Assembly (NCBI GenBank): GCA_029448655.1
Contig: JACCLO010000010.1
Coordinates: forward strand, 2,604,001 to 2,668,000
Direction: 5' to 3'
DNA length: 64,000 nt
DNA from: Wolfiporia cocos
Lineage: Eukaryota > Basidiomycota > Agaricomycetes > Polyporales > Phaeolaceae
In this document: one piece after another, positions 37,833 through 49,285 of the stretch
How the letters are laid out: the number at the start of each line of letters is the position of its first letter
Position numbering within the stretch: the first letter of the stretch is position 1
Position numbers and translations under genes: made by a program
The notes under the pieces: generated by a model
Told to the model about the DNA's origin: nothing
Databases searched by the model: none
The model's input: only the letters and a program-made list of their open reading frames with translations

Positions 37833-38101
37833 TGACACAGACCTCCTGTCTGTGCAACTGGCCCTGCCAGGGAACCTATCACCCACCCTCCAAGTGAGAT
37901 CCTAATATTGAGCTGGAGGGACTCCCTAAGACAGTAACCCAGACAAGCAAGGCAAGGTGGGCAAGCAAGAGTCAGGCAGGCACAGCACACAGGAAGAGAG
38001 TGAGGGCCTAAGCCCCATTGCTGAAAATACAAAGTCTGAGGTGTAAACCTCAGACGTACAACACTATATACATGGGCACAAGCAGACATGTCTAACCCAC
38101 C
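37833..38101 (-). repeat. LTR fragment, reverse orientation, with TATA hairpin
   Basis: Begins TGACACAG, the reverse complement of the TGTGTCA end seen on complete LTRs of this group. A perfect 9-bp hairpin (38034-38042 with 38047-38055, loop GTAA) lies next to a TATA motif (actatata, 38063-38070). It is cut off at 38101 by another copy that starts TGACACAG at 38102. Confidence 0.6.
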
Positions 38102-38440
38102 CTGACACAGATTTACCCCAGAGTCTGTGGGACCGGTGCAGCTGGGGAAACCCTTACTACTGGCGAGCTACATATAGTAGTGGCAGAGGGTGGACGGCGC
38201 AGCACAAACGGGTGGCCTAAGTTCCCTAATGCTAAGTCGCAGTCATACCGCCAAGTAGTGACACACAGCTCAGTAGAAACAGGGATGGACAGCGCAGGCA
38301 CACCAGCTCAGAGGACAAGAAAGGGGCCTACGCCCAGTTGCCAAGAATCTCAAAAATGGGCTGTAAGACCCATCTGCCATAGATTATATACATGAGTGTG
38401 AAGACTACCGAGTACACCCTAAAGTAGAGGCCTATGTGCA
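38102..38440 (-). repeat. LTR copy, reverse orientation, abutting the previous one
   Basis: Begins TGACACAG at 38102. It carries the same layout with a different stem: ATGGG (38356-38360) with CCCAT (38369-38373), then TATA at about 38384. The far end is not defined by a TSD. Confidence 0.5.
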
Positions 38441-38734
38441 GAATGGCACGAGGCAGTGCTGAAGGTAACTAAGGTAATGCTAAGTGTACATACTGTGACC
38501 GTGATGTGAGTAACTGTGATGCATGCTACCCTGGAGTGCCTATCTACTGGGTCAGGTGGTCTAGTAACAGTATTAAGGGAAAGATGTGGAGTGTGTCGAG
38601 GAGCGCAGGTGGGATGCGCACTGCAATACCAAGTGAGGGACGTACATAATCCCCTACAGGATGTTCTGTGACACATTGCTTGCACCAGATGCACTACAAG
38701 CTTTTGATATGAACTAGAGCAACGGGGGTAAGCA

Positions 38735-39373
38735 TCACTGACAGCAGGACACCATAATTCCTGAGAATAATCCAGTTGTTGAGCTTCGTGGCAAGCCACA
38801 GAAAATGACATTAGGTAATGGTGAGCTGAAGGGTCTGCAACAAGTCCTGGAAGAGCACAGTTTTGCAGTTAGCCACTTGAGGGCTAAATGTGCACCTGTA
38901 TGCTTGTTAAAGAGCACAAATTGCTGTATGGCCCATCTGCTGAGTCAGCAGGATGACTTCATAAATCAGCCATTGATGCTAGAGGCTGTTATCAAGGAGG
39001 CTGGGCATCAATGCATTTTCCTCCCAAAGTTCCATTGTGAGCTCAATCCCATTGAGATGGTGAGTGGAAATTGGTTGTATTATGCTTATTTTAACAAACA
39101 AATTGATTTATTCAGTACTGGAGATGGTGCAAATACAGGTACTGTGAAGTCCCAAAAAAGAATTTTGATGATGCAAAAAAGGAAGCTTTCAAAGCACTCA
39201 ACTCATGCCCAGTGGAGACCATCCACCGATTTATTAACAGGTCTTGGAAGTTTATGGATGCCTATCACCATGAACTCACAGGTAAGGCAGCTACATGGGC
39301 TGTGCAGAAGCAGAAACAGCACTGAAAGATTTCAGAAGGTGCAATGAAGGCCTTAAAGGGCACACTGGATTAA
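38735..39373 (+). pseudogene. Transposase remnant (Tc1/mariner-like DDE family of basidiomycetes)
   Basis: C-terminal half of a DDE transposase. Exon one reads LLSQQDDF and KFHCELNPIEM up to 39059; a 56-nt intron (39060-39115) follows. The next exon continues YWRWCKYRYCEVPKKNFDDA, ETIHRFINRSWKFMDAY and KAATWAVQKQKQH. There is then an in-frame TGA at 39323-39325, after which the frame runs on to a TAA at 39371-39373. An upstream in-frame stop lies near 38738. The CELNPIEMxWG-type motif is the signature of this family. TGA in place of a likely CGA, and Cys in place of Arg in RYCEV, are both C-to-T changes at CpG, matching the CpG loss around it. Confidence 0.75.
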
Positions 39374-39624
39374 TTTGTCTGTATTCATTGGATTTTCAAT
39401 CACTTGTATAGCATTTTCTACATCTCTGATTGTGTAGGTGCCATGTAAGCACCATGTAAGCACCGGTCAAAATTGCTCAGAAAAAACTTGGCACACCTAA
39501 ATACTCATGGGAAAATTCCTGGAACCGGTTTTTTAGGGGTTTTCAAGCCATCTGAGTATGCTCCCGGTCTTAGATTTGTACAAAAAGCTCATGTGCGTGC
39601 ACTATGAAATTTGTCGAGTTTGCT

Positions 39625-39902
39625 TGTCCACAACTGTAGTAGATTAGTCATTACATACAGCAGTCATCTATAGTTTACACTTGGGCCCCTTTAGGGCAAG
39701 TACATAGCCCATTGCTGCAATGCTTGTATATAGTCTACTGTCTGAGGTCTTACAACCTTAGATTCTTCAATCTAGGCATTGGGCCTTGTCTCACACTACT
39801 CTCACTGCATGCTTGTCTGGGTGCCTATGCTACATTAGGCCAATACAACCCAAGGTTGCCCCTCATCAGGGTGTACTTGTATGTTAAGACAGTTTTGTGT
39901 CA
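39625..39902 (+). repeat. LTR copy with TATA hairpin
   Basis: Starts TGTCCACAAC and ends TTTTGTGTCA at 39902. A TATA motif (tgtatatag, near 39725) is followed by the hairpin 39740-39748 / 39755-39763, in which two C-to-T changes leave G-U pairs. No matching TSD was found, so the 5' limit is uncertain. Confidence 0.55.
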
Positions 39903-40228
39903 GGCCCACACCTCTGGACCCATTATGAGAGAGGTTTTATAATGGTCTTACCATCCAAGATTTCTTGTCAATCCAGAGCTCCACACCTGCAGCAGGCCCT
40001 GGGGCCAATGTGCCAAGAAGCTCCACTATCAACTAAGTGGTACCTTGCACTACTCGCATCAAGGCTATGGGTACCTCCTGATGCAACTGCAACTTGACCA
40101 ACACTACCTCTTTGTGAGCCTAATGTGACCTGTACTCTGTTGAATTGCATTCAATAAAGTCAAGACATACGGTCAACATATTTAGCGGTAAAAAGTGAGT
40201 CTCAAACATCAGACATCAACAGATTAGC

Positions 40229-41130
40229 ATGTACGCTAATGTTCCTGACAAGTCTGGCATCGGCTGCCCAGCCTTTCATAACATTCTCAGCTGTGGCAGT
40301 CACCCCTTATACTGCATTGACTTCCACCAGCCCCGGCTGTCCCACTCTTCTCTGTACCCCTTACAACATGTCTGTTTTCGATCTTCTGTGATACTGCCTC
40401 AAGAAAGGCATCTGCACACATCCATGGCATTCCCAAGAAGCCCTGCATCTGACAAGCCAGTACATGATTCTTTGCCAGTATTGCTGCAGTCACCACTTGC
40501 ACAGGAAGTCAGGGAAGTGAAGGGTGCAGAGGAGCATGATACACAGGTGAAGTCTGGACAGTCTTCACAGCTATGGGCCAGCCATGAGCTCAAAGAGCCG
40601 GTGGTTGCATGCATTGAGATCAATCCATGGGAGGAAAAGCATGGACAGGTCACAACCACCTGGAATCGTGTCAAGCAGACTCTTGCAACAGCTGGAATCT
40701 GTGGGTGTTGATCCATAGAATTGATGTGAAAGAAGATGGACCATCTTCTTGGATATCATGTGGTATGTCTCACATCATACTCTCAGTGATCATTGCTTGA
40801 TGGCTGTCATATAAAGCATACACAGACCGCAAAGGGCAGGTCAATTGCAGCCCAGCTCAATGTGGCAGATAAGGTTCAAATTGCAGCCCTACTTGATCTG
40901 CATCATTGATGTGCAAACAAGCAGAGGAGCAAACTGATGAAGAGCGTGTGAAGGCACAAAAAGTGAGCATTGAACTTTCTGAATGCTTGGAAGATGTGTT
41001 CTTACAGTGCACAGAAAGCGGACAAGGACAAGAGAGGTGGTGAGGCCATCAACCAAGCCTCAATGTCAACACTGAAATGTCAACACTCACACAGTGACAA
41101 TGAAACTGATAAAGATGCAAGTGACACTGA
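40229..41130 (+). pseudogene. Decayed mobile-element coding sequence
   Basis: Broken frames with protein-like stretches such as INPWEEKHGQVTTTWNRV and AQLNVADKVQIAALLDLHH followed by a stop. The surroundings are CpG-poor. Possibly the N-terminal part of the same transposase type as at 38735-39373. I cannot name a family. Confidence 0.3.
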
Positions 41131-41179
41131 GAATCCTGTAAAGCATCATCACACAACCCAGAACATCTCTATGTCATCC

Positions 41180-41774
41180 TGTTATGGGTCATATACCCAT
41201 TTGATATATTCAAGTCTGCAAATATAAATCTTCTGCGCCAAGTCAGAGGGACTTGTTGTTCATGCATCATCCAGTATTCATTAAAGGATATAATCAGTTT
41301 GGTGTGCAAGTTGAGAGGTGACTTGCCTAAGTCCAAGAAGTCAAGGTGCACTTTGAGGACTTAGTCTTCTGAGCTCATGAAATACTGAGTGAAGTTTCCT
41401 TCATTTGAGAATGATTATAAGACTCTTGTTACTACAACATGGTTGAGCTTCAGAGCTCTGACTATAAATACATGAGTTTATATACTGTGTTAGGTATCTA
41501 AGGTCCTAATCATCCCAGATGTCACTGCTACTATGTACATTCTAGCTTGAAATGTATGATAAGTATGAAGTGATGAATCTGTAACAATATAATTGAATGC
41601 TAGGAAATATGGTGGTTGAACACCATCTGTCAATCAGTAGATAAACATGAAATGGTGAAAGAGTTGGATCTGTCAGGTCTGAAACAATCCCTAATAAACT
41701 AGTACATTGGATGTTGTGCCCCATTCCATCATGAGTCTCCAGGGAGGTTGGTTGCACAACATGTCCCTGTATCA
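41180..41774 (+). repeat. Solo LTR, CpG-decayed copy
   Basis: Homologous along its length to the LTR at 43590-44786. The 5' end is TGTTATGGGTC and the 3' end TGTATCA. Where the other copy has CpG (GGGTCGTATACCCGTTCG) this one has CA or TG (GGGTCATATACCCATTTG). A clear TSD is not visible. Confidence 0.7.
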
Positions 41775-42064
41775 TACTTGAGCAGTGGTGAGTTCTGCAT
41801 GTGTCAAATCAAAATAATCATAACATGGTGATGTGCTAGTGGAGAGTCTACCCACTAAATCAAACAGGATTGCCAGGCTAGGGCCTCTCCGGGGTAGCTA
41901 GCAGTTATACTGACTTGGTCACCACTGTGCCAAGGGGTATATGAGGGGCAAGCTGTTCATGCTCCTGAGTTTCCGGTGTTACCGAAGCTTCCAACCAAAT
42001 CGGTGGATACGAAGCGAGCAGCTCAGTGGGGAGTGGTCGGAACTGGTAGTTTGGATGGTGTTGG

Positions 42065-42470
42065 TGTCACAGATTTATCTGCGACATGGGTGTGCCACCA
42101 GGCACATGACTTGTTACTTACATTTCATGGGGTATTTACTTACATTACATACTCATTTACTTAACGGTTGCTCAGAAGCTTATGTAAGCATGGCACATGA
42201 CCACCCACGTGATACCGTAGTGCACAGACCATTACATCAGGGTAGTCACTTAGCTACGTGCTGCGCTACGCACATGTATATAAGCTTACGGACTGAGGTC
42301 TTACACCTCAGTCTTGCCAATCTTGACCAAGGGGCCTGCTCCCCTTTTACCTCCACCTCTCTGCATGCTAGTCTGCTGGACACCTACCCCTTGCAACCTT
42401 GCCAAGGCGATTATCCTTGGAGTTAGGGTATAGACCGATGTGCGGTGAGTGACACAAAGGTTTTGTGTCA
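42065..42470 (+). repeat. Solo LTR with 5-bp TSD
   Basis: 406 bp, TGTCACAG to TTTTGTGTCA, flanked by GTTGG on both sides (42060-42064, 42471-42475). TATA at about 42277 is followed by a perfect 9-bp hairpin, GACTGAGGT (42291-42299) with ACCTCAGTC (42305-42313). No internal retrotransposon sequence is attached. Confidence 0.9.
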
Positions 42471-43589
42471 GTTGGTTTGTTTGGTACTGAGCTGCTAGAG
42501 CTAAGCAATTGGCCTGTTGTCTGAATAGGCTGGATTATGCAGGCAAATTGGTGAAGTTGTCAGAATGGTGGTTCATGGTGACCAAAGCTCTTTGGGCCAG
42601 ATTGGCTTAGGCCAAGCAATTGGTCTTGGTTGATATAGGATGTGGGCGAGCAGTTGGGTCTGTGAGCTTCTTGGAGGTTAGCTGGTAGGCTTGGTATGAA
42701 GGTTTGGGGAATGGGGAATTTTGTCTGCTTATCTCTGTGCAAGGTGGTAGTATTGTGGTAGGGATCCAAGCAAGCTGGGGGGGGGACTTTGTTGTGGATG
42801 AGACTGAGACTCAGAGCATAACTGAATGGTAGAACTTCTGGGCTATCTATTGTCTTAACTTGAATGCTATCTACTGCTTATATACCGAAACCTCCACCTT
42901 CTCCAGTCCTAAAGCTGACTTGGCAGATGTCTGTGCTGATTGCCAAACCCATCCTTGAAACACCTTCACCTTTCCTACCATGCAACATTAGCCTGGTTTC
43001 ACTGATACATCCAATACTAGTGCCCACCTGTCACGATTCTTCATCACTATGGTGCCCACACCATTCCCTCCTGGTCAGTTGATGCGGTAGCAACTGGCTT
43101 GATGGGTTGGTTGGTCCCTTCACAACAACTTGTCTCTGGTGGACAACTTCATGATTTCTGACTTGTCCATGTCCATATCCCAGCCCGAATCCCAGCACTC
43201 AGTTCACAGCTCCACATAGTGGCCTTCCTGCCAGTGCTCCCATTCCTCAGCTGAGCCTCAGGCTGATGGTGCACTTTGATGCTTCCTATGTTCTTTACTT
43301 TGTGAACCCCATGTTTCCACAAATAGAACTAGCTGGGTTGGTTTTTCCTTTGGTGAACGTCTTCAGGAAGTTACCGAGTGAGTCATCCCCTCGAGAATCC
43401 ATCTGATGCTGCCAGCCACGTAGTGTTTGTGTCCACCATGATTGCTGTGCTTTGGGACTTCTGCTTTCCTGGCCAGCTCAGAGTTTGGAAGAGCCTGCTG
43501 CCCGGTACTGCAGGTCCTCAGACCCATTTCTTAGATCAGTGGATGTTGCGGCATATCGATGGTGCAACTTTGGATCACCTGTTGGTGGC

Positions 43590-44786
43590 TGTTATTGTTA
43601 CGGATCAAATATCCGTTCAACGCAGAATAACTAAGTCGAGTTACTCAGTGTATTGAGTAGCGCACTACTCGTCGGACTCCTCAGAGTCAGAGCGTCGATA
43701 TACAAGCTGCAGGCTTAATTGCTCAAGCCTTTGAATACGAGTATAAGATCCTTGTAATTCAACAAGGTCGAGCTGAGGAACTCGACCGGTATTTACATCA
43801 GGTTATATACTGCGATCTGTTAATCAGGGTCATAGTGTCCTTGGTACTGCTACTATTAAGTCCGTTGGGCTAACGATATAAGTAATAAAGGAGAAGCGTT
43901 GCGGTTGAGCGCAACAAGGGTTGAAACATAGAACTACTGTGGTTAGACACAGAATATCAGCTAGAATGTGATGCAAATGCGGAGACTGGGCATAGGGTTG
44001 TTATACATGAAACAGGGCCTACGGTTGAACGGAGGCCCCTAGAAATAGAGCGCTGGGTACAGCAGTTGAACGCTAAGTCTTTATACACAGTGAGGCGTTT
44101 ACGAGAATATTCGAGTGTACCTGGTAAAATCGTAACAGTTATGGGTCGTATACCCGTTCGTATATTCGATGCGCAAATATAGTTCATTCTTCTACACGTA
44201 GTTTGGTAGACAAGTGCAAGGCAAATATGTCTGTAATAAGCCTTCAGGCCCTAAGTCAAAAGACTCTAGGGGTCGTTCGATATCCAATACGCATTAGAGG
44301 ATAGAATCTGTTATGATGCAAGTCTTATAGAATATTAGACTTGCCTAAGTCCAAGAACTCAGTGTGCACTTTGAGGACTTAGTTGGTTCGAGAGCTCGGC
44401 GAATACTGAGCATAGTTTTCTATGTTTGAGAACAAGTATAAGACTTCTTGTTTATACAACAAGGTCAAGCTGAAGAGCCTCAACGGTAAGTACATTGGCT
44501 TATATACTATGCTAGATTTTAGGGGTCAAGTCCGTCCCAGATGTCACCGATACTATCTACGCTATAGTATGAAACGTTTGATAAGTATGGAGTGATACAT
44601 CCGAAAGGTTAGATAGAAATGATATGGTGGTTGAATGCCATCTGTCAATCACGGAATGATAAATACAAAACAATGGCAGAGTTGGATCTGCCAGAGTCGA
44701 AACACGCCCTATACACTAGTACAACTGGGGTTAGGCCTGGTGTGATCACGAATAGCTAGGTTGGTTGCACAACAAGTCCTATAACA
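43590..44786 (+). repeat. Solo LTR (TGTTAT...ATAACA), interrupted by a nested LTR
   Basis: Flanked by the 5-bp TSD GTGGC (43585-43589 and 44787-44791). The 6-bp ends are perfect inverted repeats. The second LTR at 43596-44137 sits immediately after its first six bases. Without the insert it is about 650 bp and aligns with the copy at 41180-41774. Confidence 0.88.
43596..44137 (+). repeat. Solo LTR (TGTTACG...CGTAACA) nested in another LTR
   Basis: 542 bp with perfect 7-bp inverted ends. Flanked by the 5-bp TSD GTTAT (43591-43595 and 44138-44142), which is itself part of the terminal TGTTAT of the host LTR. It retains many CpGs, so it is younger than most of the island. The type of ends suggests a copia-class element (inference). 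Confidence 0.9.
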
Positions 44787-45009
44787 GTGGCTGAGGTTCA
44801 CTTAATGCTTTATGGCATTCTGCACAATGACTCCAGCTGTTAAGCAGCCATCATAGCATGGACACCGATGATTGCACATATAGAACACATGAGAGAGATC
44901 AATATCATGGCCAACAAAACCATCAGCACAAAGTAAGCATGTCACAATCCTTGTGACGTCCAATACTGAAGGGCGCAAGTGGCAATGGTGATCTAGAAAG
45001 TGAATCCTA

Positions 45010-45240
45010 AGAAGCCAAGTAGGTGCCGGTCTAAGTTACTGGCTTGAAGCGCAAAGTCTCATGCAGTTAAGGAGGTAGGAAAGAGGGGACACGCCCCCAT
45101 GCTTAACATTCTAAGTCTCAAGGCGCAAAGCCTTAGACTCCTAGTATATATACTTGAGATAGGATGTACACTAATCATAGGTAAGACCGCCCTAAACTAA
45201 GGTGGTCTGTGCATAGGTGGCTAAGTATAGCCAGTGTTGC
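45010..45240 (-). repeat. LTR fragment, reverse orientation, with TATA hairpin
   Basis: Hairpin GTCTCAAGGC (45115-45124) with GCCTTAGAC (45130-45138), one base bulged. It is followed by TATA (agtatatatac, 45143-45153) and the CCCTAAA-type sequence seen beyond the TATA in related copies. Limits are approximate. Confidence 0.5.
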
Positions 45241-45398
45241 CATAAGGCATCATAATGTGGTGCTACCCTAAAAATAGCGCAGTTGATATGGTAATGACCT
45301 TACATATGTAAGAATAGATCCATGAGGTCATGATGATGTCAGTAATGATGATGTCTAGCAGTATCTAGGCCTATGATGTCACTAATGATGTAGTTATG

Positions 45399-46104
45399 TA
45401 GTCTCGGTTCCAGCCACTCTACAGCGCGCGGCAGCCACCGAGCGGACATCGAAAAAAAAATGCTCGGGTCGCGCTGTAGAGCGTCTGGTAGATTTCGGTA
45501 GGGAGGGTGTGGGTAACCCCCCACGTGATCTGAGCGTCGCGCGCTTGGGCGCGTGTGTGGCTCAGCTTCACTCGCTCTTGTCCTACGCATACAGCGTGCT
45601 ACCCGCAGTAATTTCTCGTAATATACACTATGTCTGCCCCTGAGCCTGCCAATGCCGACAGTCGTTACATCGACGCGCTCGAATATGAAGATGACGACGC
45701 TACAGATGTCGAAGCCACTGCTACAGCCCCACACCGAGAACGCACGCGGCGGCTGCGAGAGAACCTACAGGCTTCAGGTTAGCCTTAGTACGAGCCGCTT
45801 CAAGAACAGCAGTTTAAATTCGAATATTTTCTTGTGAGGAACTTGTGAGGACATATTGTGAGGGTCCTTCCGAGTATAATACAGCGAGAGGAGACCATAT
45901 GAAAGCGCAATTGACGTTCACATAGTGCGCGTCCGCGACGTACAGAGCGCGTCAGACGTCTGAGACGCGGTCACGAGACGGGGTTACCCACACCCGCCCT
46001 ACCGAAATCTACCAGATGTTCTGGAGCGGTGGCACACATTTTTTTTCGATGTCCGCTCGGCCTCATCCGTGTGGCACCGCTCCAAACGTCTGGGACCGAG
46101 ACTA
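45399..46104 (+). mobile_element. Non-autonomous Mutator-like element with hairpin-bearing ends
   Basis: 706 bp flanked by the exact 9-bp TSD GTAGTTATG (45390-45398, 46105-46113). The ends match over TAGTCTCGGTYCCAG, then over CCGAGCGGACATCG plus an A-run, then over TCTGGTAGATTTCGGTAGGG and GGTGTGGGTAACCCC. Between these conserved blocks each end has its own pair of arms that pair with each other and not with the other end. Left: CTCTACAGCGCG with CGCGCTGTAGAG. Right, read inwards: GGAGCGGTGCCACAC with its complement, one mismatch. It encloses the 50-codon frame at 45630-45782. CpG is well preserved, so it is a recent insertion into the island. Confidence 0.88.
45630..45782 (+). CDS. Short acidic ORF inside the Mutator-like element (truncated first exon)
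   Basis: 50 codons, ATG to TAG. It begins MSAPEPANADSRYIDALEYE, continues with an Asp-rich stretch and ends in an Arg-rich segment. The stop follows a splice-donor-like CAG|GTTAGC (cut at 45777), so this is probably the first exon of the autonomous parent's protein, left after internal deletion. No domain recognised. Confidence 0.4.
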   Translation: MSAPEPANADSRYIDALEYEDDDATDVEATATAPHRERTRRLRENLQASG

Positions 46105-47699
46105 GTAGTTATGGTGTCTAGCAATGCCTAGACTTGTAATGGAGAGATAGGGTCACCTGACAAGGTGCCTGTGATGGTACCTGATGCTACTATCTAATCT
46201 GAGAGTTTAGTAGATCATGTGACTTACTGAATTGAGGTCACATGATTCGATAACTTTTGGGACGCTGTAGTGCCTAGCGCTACATGCCTATTGTGCAAGT
46301 ATGAAGCTCTAGAGATCAAGGGGGAAGGGTGCACGACTAAATCTGTGACATTACCCTCTCCTCAAGATTTGTCGCCTCAACAAAGATAATGCTCCCCCCA
46401 AGTTGTGTAGACAAGATTTACTATTGAGGTGCATCCTGATCTGTAAAGGCCTAGTGCAAAGCTCTGGAGGCCTATGGTAAAAGTTCTAGGGTCCTATGTC
46501 TAGTTTCCTGGTGTGTGTTTATTTATAGTCACATGTTGTGACTTTTCCTAGTTGGTAGAGTGGCCTTTGCAGGTCCACTGTATGTATGGATAGGTGCCAA
46601 TGTGGCTGCCTATATTAATGAATAGCCTGCCGCCGTAGTGTGAAAGGTAAGAGCCCCTTTGCAGGAGGCCCTAAGAGTTGTTGTTTATGCGCCTGAGTGG
46701 GTAGGTCCTAAGACCTGAATGTGGGTGGCTCCCTGGTGTACTAAGCCAGTGGTGCCCTATTGTGTGTAACGGGGATGTGTCTATTGTTGTGCTGTGGCTA
46801 GCTAAGCCCTGTGGCCCTTTTGTATACTGTGGTACCGGTGGTCATCATTTGCTAGTACTGATGTACTGCTGTAAGGAGGAGTAGTCCTCGGGGTACGGGG
46901 TCTGGCTTGCAAGTGCCTGGATTATGGGATGACTTCCGCATGTTGTGGGTGCGCTTGTTATTGCATGACCCCAAGAGTTTTGGGTCATGTTGATAGGGGG
47001 GTTACGCCGAAGCATTTCACATACCCCCTGTTATTGTTGTTCTGGTTGCTGTCAAATAGAGATGGTCCAGTTGATAGAAAAGGAGGAGCCACCACCTCAG
47101 ACATGGGCACGGCTTATCAAGGATAGGTCCGCCATCTTCAATGCTTATGAGGGGGCTTTTGCAACAGCCCCGCCATGTATGATGGTGGTACCCTAGTAGT
47201 AAAGGGTGGAGCAACGTCCTTGACAGGTATGCTGCCCCCCAAGTGGTGGAGCCTCTTTGCAACGCTTACTGGGGGCTCTCAGTTGTGAGGACCACTGTTG
47301 TAAGTGGCTGCCCCGCCACATTGCAGGTTCCTATTGACAAAGTAAAGGGGTGGGCCGCCGACTCAAACACGGTCACGACCTTGTAATATATGAGGTAGTT
47401 TATTGTCATTTCAGACAAGGGTGAGGTGCCATCTCAAACATGGATGTGCCCCCTGTGGATAGGTTTTGTAGTGCTTATGTGGGGGCAGGCATACGATTGC
47501 CGACCTCTGTTGTAGAGGCTGCCCTGCTGCGCTGTACCTAATGAAATTGTTTATAGTCTATCACAAGACGAACCGCCCTCTAAGCTGCTCTCTAAACCCC
47601 TAGGCCTTGGCCTTGATTCGACGTAGGCGAAGGGGACTCTTGCATGGTGATTACCAGAGGCTTCCAGTCTAGGTAGACGAGGTATGAGGAGGCACTCAG

Positions 47700-47830
47700 A
47701 AGGTAGTCGAGTTGGGGGCATAAGCCCCAAAGACGAGAATCTACATTCTGAGGGCTAAGAGCCTCAGGTGTGATCATTATATACATCAGGGACTCTGGTA
47801 CTACTCTAGATACGCTTGCCCTAACATATT
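47700..47830 (-). repeat. LTR fragment, reverse orientation, with TATA hairpin
   Basis: Hairpin CTGAGG(G)C (47748-47755) with GCCTCAG (47761-47767), followed by TATA (attatatacat, 47776-47786). Same layout as the other copies. Limits are approximate. Confidence 0.4.
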
Positions 47831-48651
47831 GGTCTGTGCACAGCCCTAAGGGTGTAGCTAAGACCATCATTATGTTATATAAGCGGCTGGCCAGTAATGG
47901 CGGCCACCGATGAATCATTGACCTTACGTCTCAGACGTGGGGTCGTGATCATATGGTCAGGTGCTGCCTATGCGGTCACCTGCCTACACATCGTGGCCAC
48001 GTGCTACCTATCTGCACGCTACCTAGGACCAGCGCGACCAGTAATGGCGCGCCGGCTGGACTGGGTCCTTGGCTAGGTTTAAGGGGGCCCTGCCAGGCTG
48101 CACTCTGGGTGGTTAGCTATGCAGTAAACCCTAGAGTGAAGGGAATAAATGGGCGATACCAGCCCTTAGGCTTTCTCGTGACATAGTCATCGCGGACTAA
48201 AACTAGGCCTTCACCCAATAGCACAGAGGCTAGCAGCTACCTGGATGGAATAGTTTAAAGTCTTTTCGGACTCTGGTGGGACACTGACTCAAACATGGTC
48301 ACACCCCCTGTTGTACTGCCTAATGGAAGGCAAAAAGGGTTGGGCCACCATCTCAAACATGGACGCAGCGCCTTGTTGCATGACCTTACCGAATGTAGGG
48401 TTGCACCTCAATGCTTCACCTACCCACTGGTCATATGGTAGACCGCCGCCTAAACGGAGGGCGTGGCGTTGTGGTGGTCCTGGCGACCCAAATGTTGCCA
48501 AGGAGATGCTTATGATGGAGGCTCACAAATATGTGGATCACTCTTGTGGTGGCTGCCCTGCCGCATCACATAGGACCTAGAACCCTCAGCCCAAAAGTGC
48601 ACCGATGATTTTCAGCACAGGAAGGGAGGAGGTGAAGGGAGACTTAGAAAA

Positions 48652-48702
48652 TGTCACAATCCTTGCATCCTTCAGTATTGGACGTCACAAGGATTGTGAC
48701 AA
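48652..48702. repeat. Hairpin-forming inverted repeat
   Basis: TGTCACAATCCTTG is followed after a short spacer by its exact complement CAAGGATTGTGACA. A related sequence containing TGTCACAATCCTTGTGACG lies at about 44944-44977 in the opposite orientation. Likely the end region of LTR-derived copies. Confidence 0.6.
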
Positions 48703-48930
48703 AGCAGGTTGACCAGTTTGATATTGCAGAACTTGATAAGTCTATGCTGCTGCATCACTGCACCAGCCATCAGTGTCTCCAATTCCAAATTAGGCAGCAG
48801 GCAAGCCAATGTGACACTCTGACTCAGCTGTTACTCATTCCAACAGCAGTAATTTCCTGCATGCCTGCTCAAATGAAAAAGGGAACATAATTGATTTGTC
48901 AGCTTGGCTAATTGAGTGCCAACATGTTTG

Positions 48931-49045
48931 GCCAGCCACTCTATAGCGTTCACTTCCTCATTGTTTGGCTAAGTCATTTCTATATTGGGAACATCACCTG
49001 ACTTAGCCACAACAGGAATGTGGAATGCATAGAGTGGCTGGCTCT
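48931..49045. repeat. Small foldback element
   Basis: GCCAGCCACTCTAT at the left is matched by ATAGAGTGGCTGGC at the right, and an inner pair GGCTAAGTCA / TGACTTAGCC is also present. About 115 bp with no coding content. No clear TSD. Confidence 0.6.
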
Positions 49046-49285
49046 AGGAGCCTGTGGTAGGTAAAGTGGCATCTCAGCACATTTACCTTGAGGTAAGAGG
49101 TACCTTGTCTTTGTGGCAGTGCTAGCTCATGCATTGTTGTAGCATTTCTGTAGTTTGTGATTAAAAAAGACTAAACTTAGGTCCTTGCAATTTGTCACGG
49201 TTTTCCTAGTGACGCCTCACTATACATTTACACTGGGAGTTGAACCCTCGACCTCCTGGATACACCATCAGGTGATGTCTTACAA

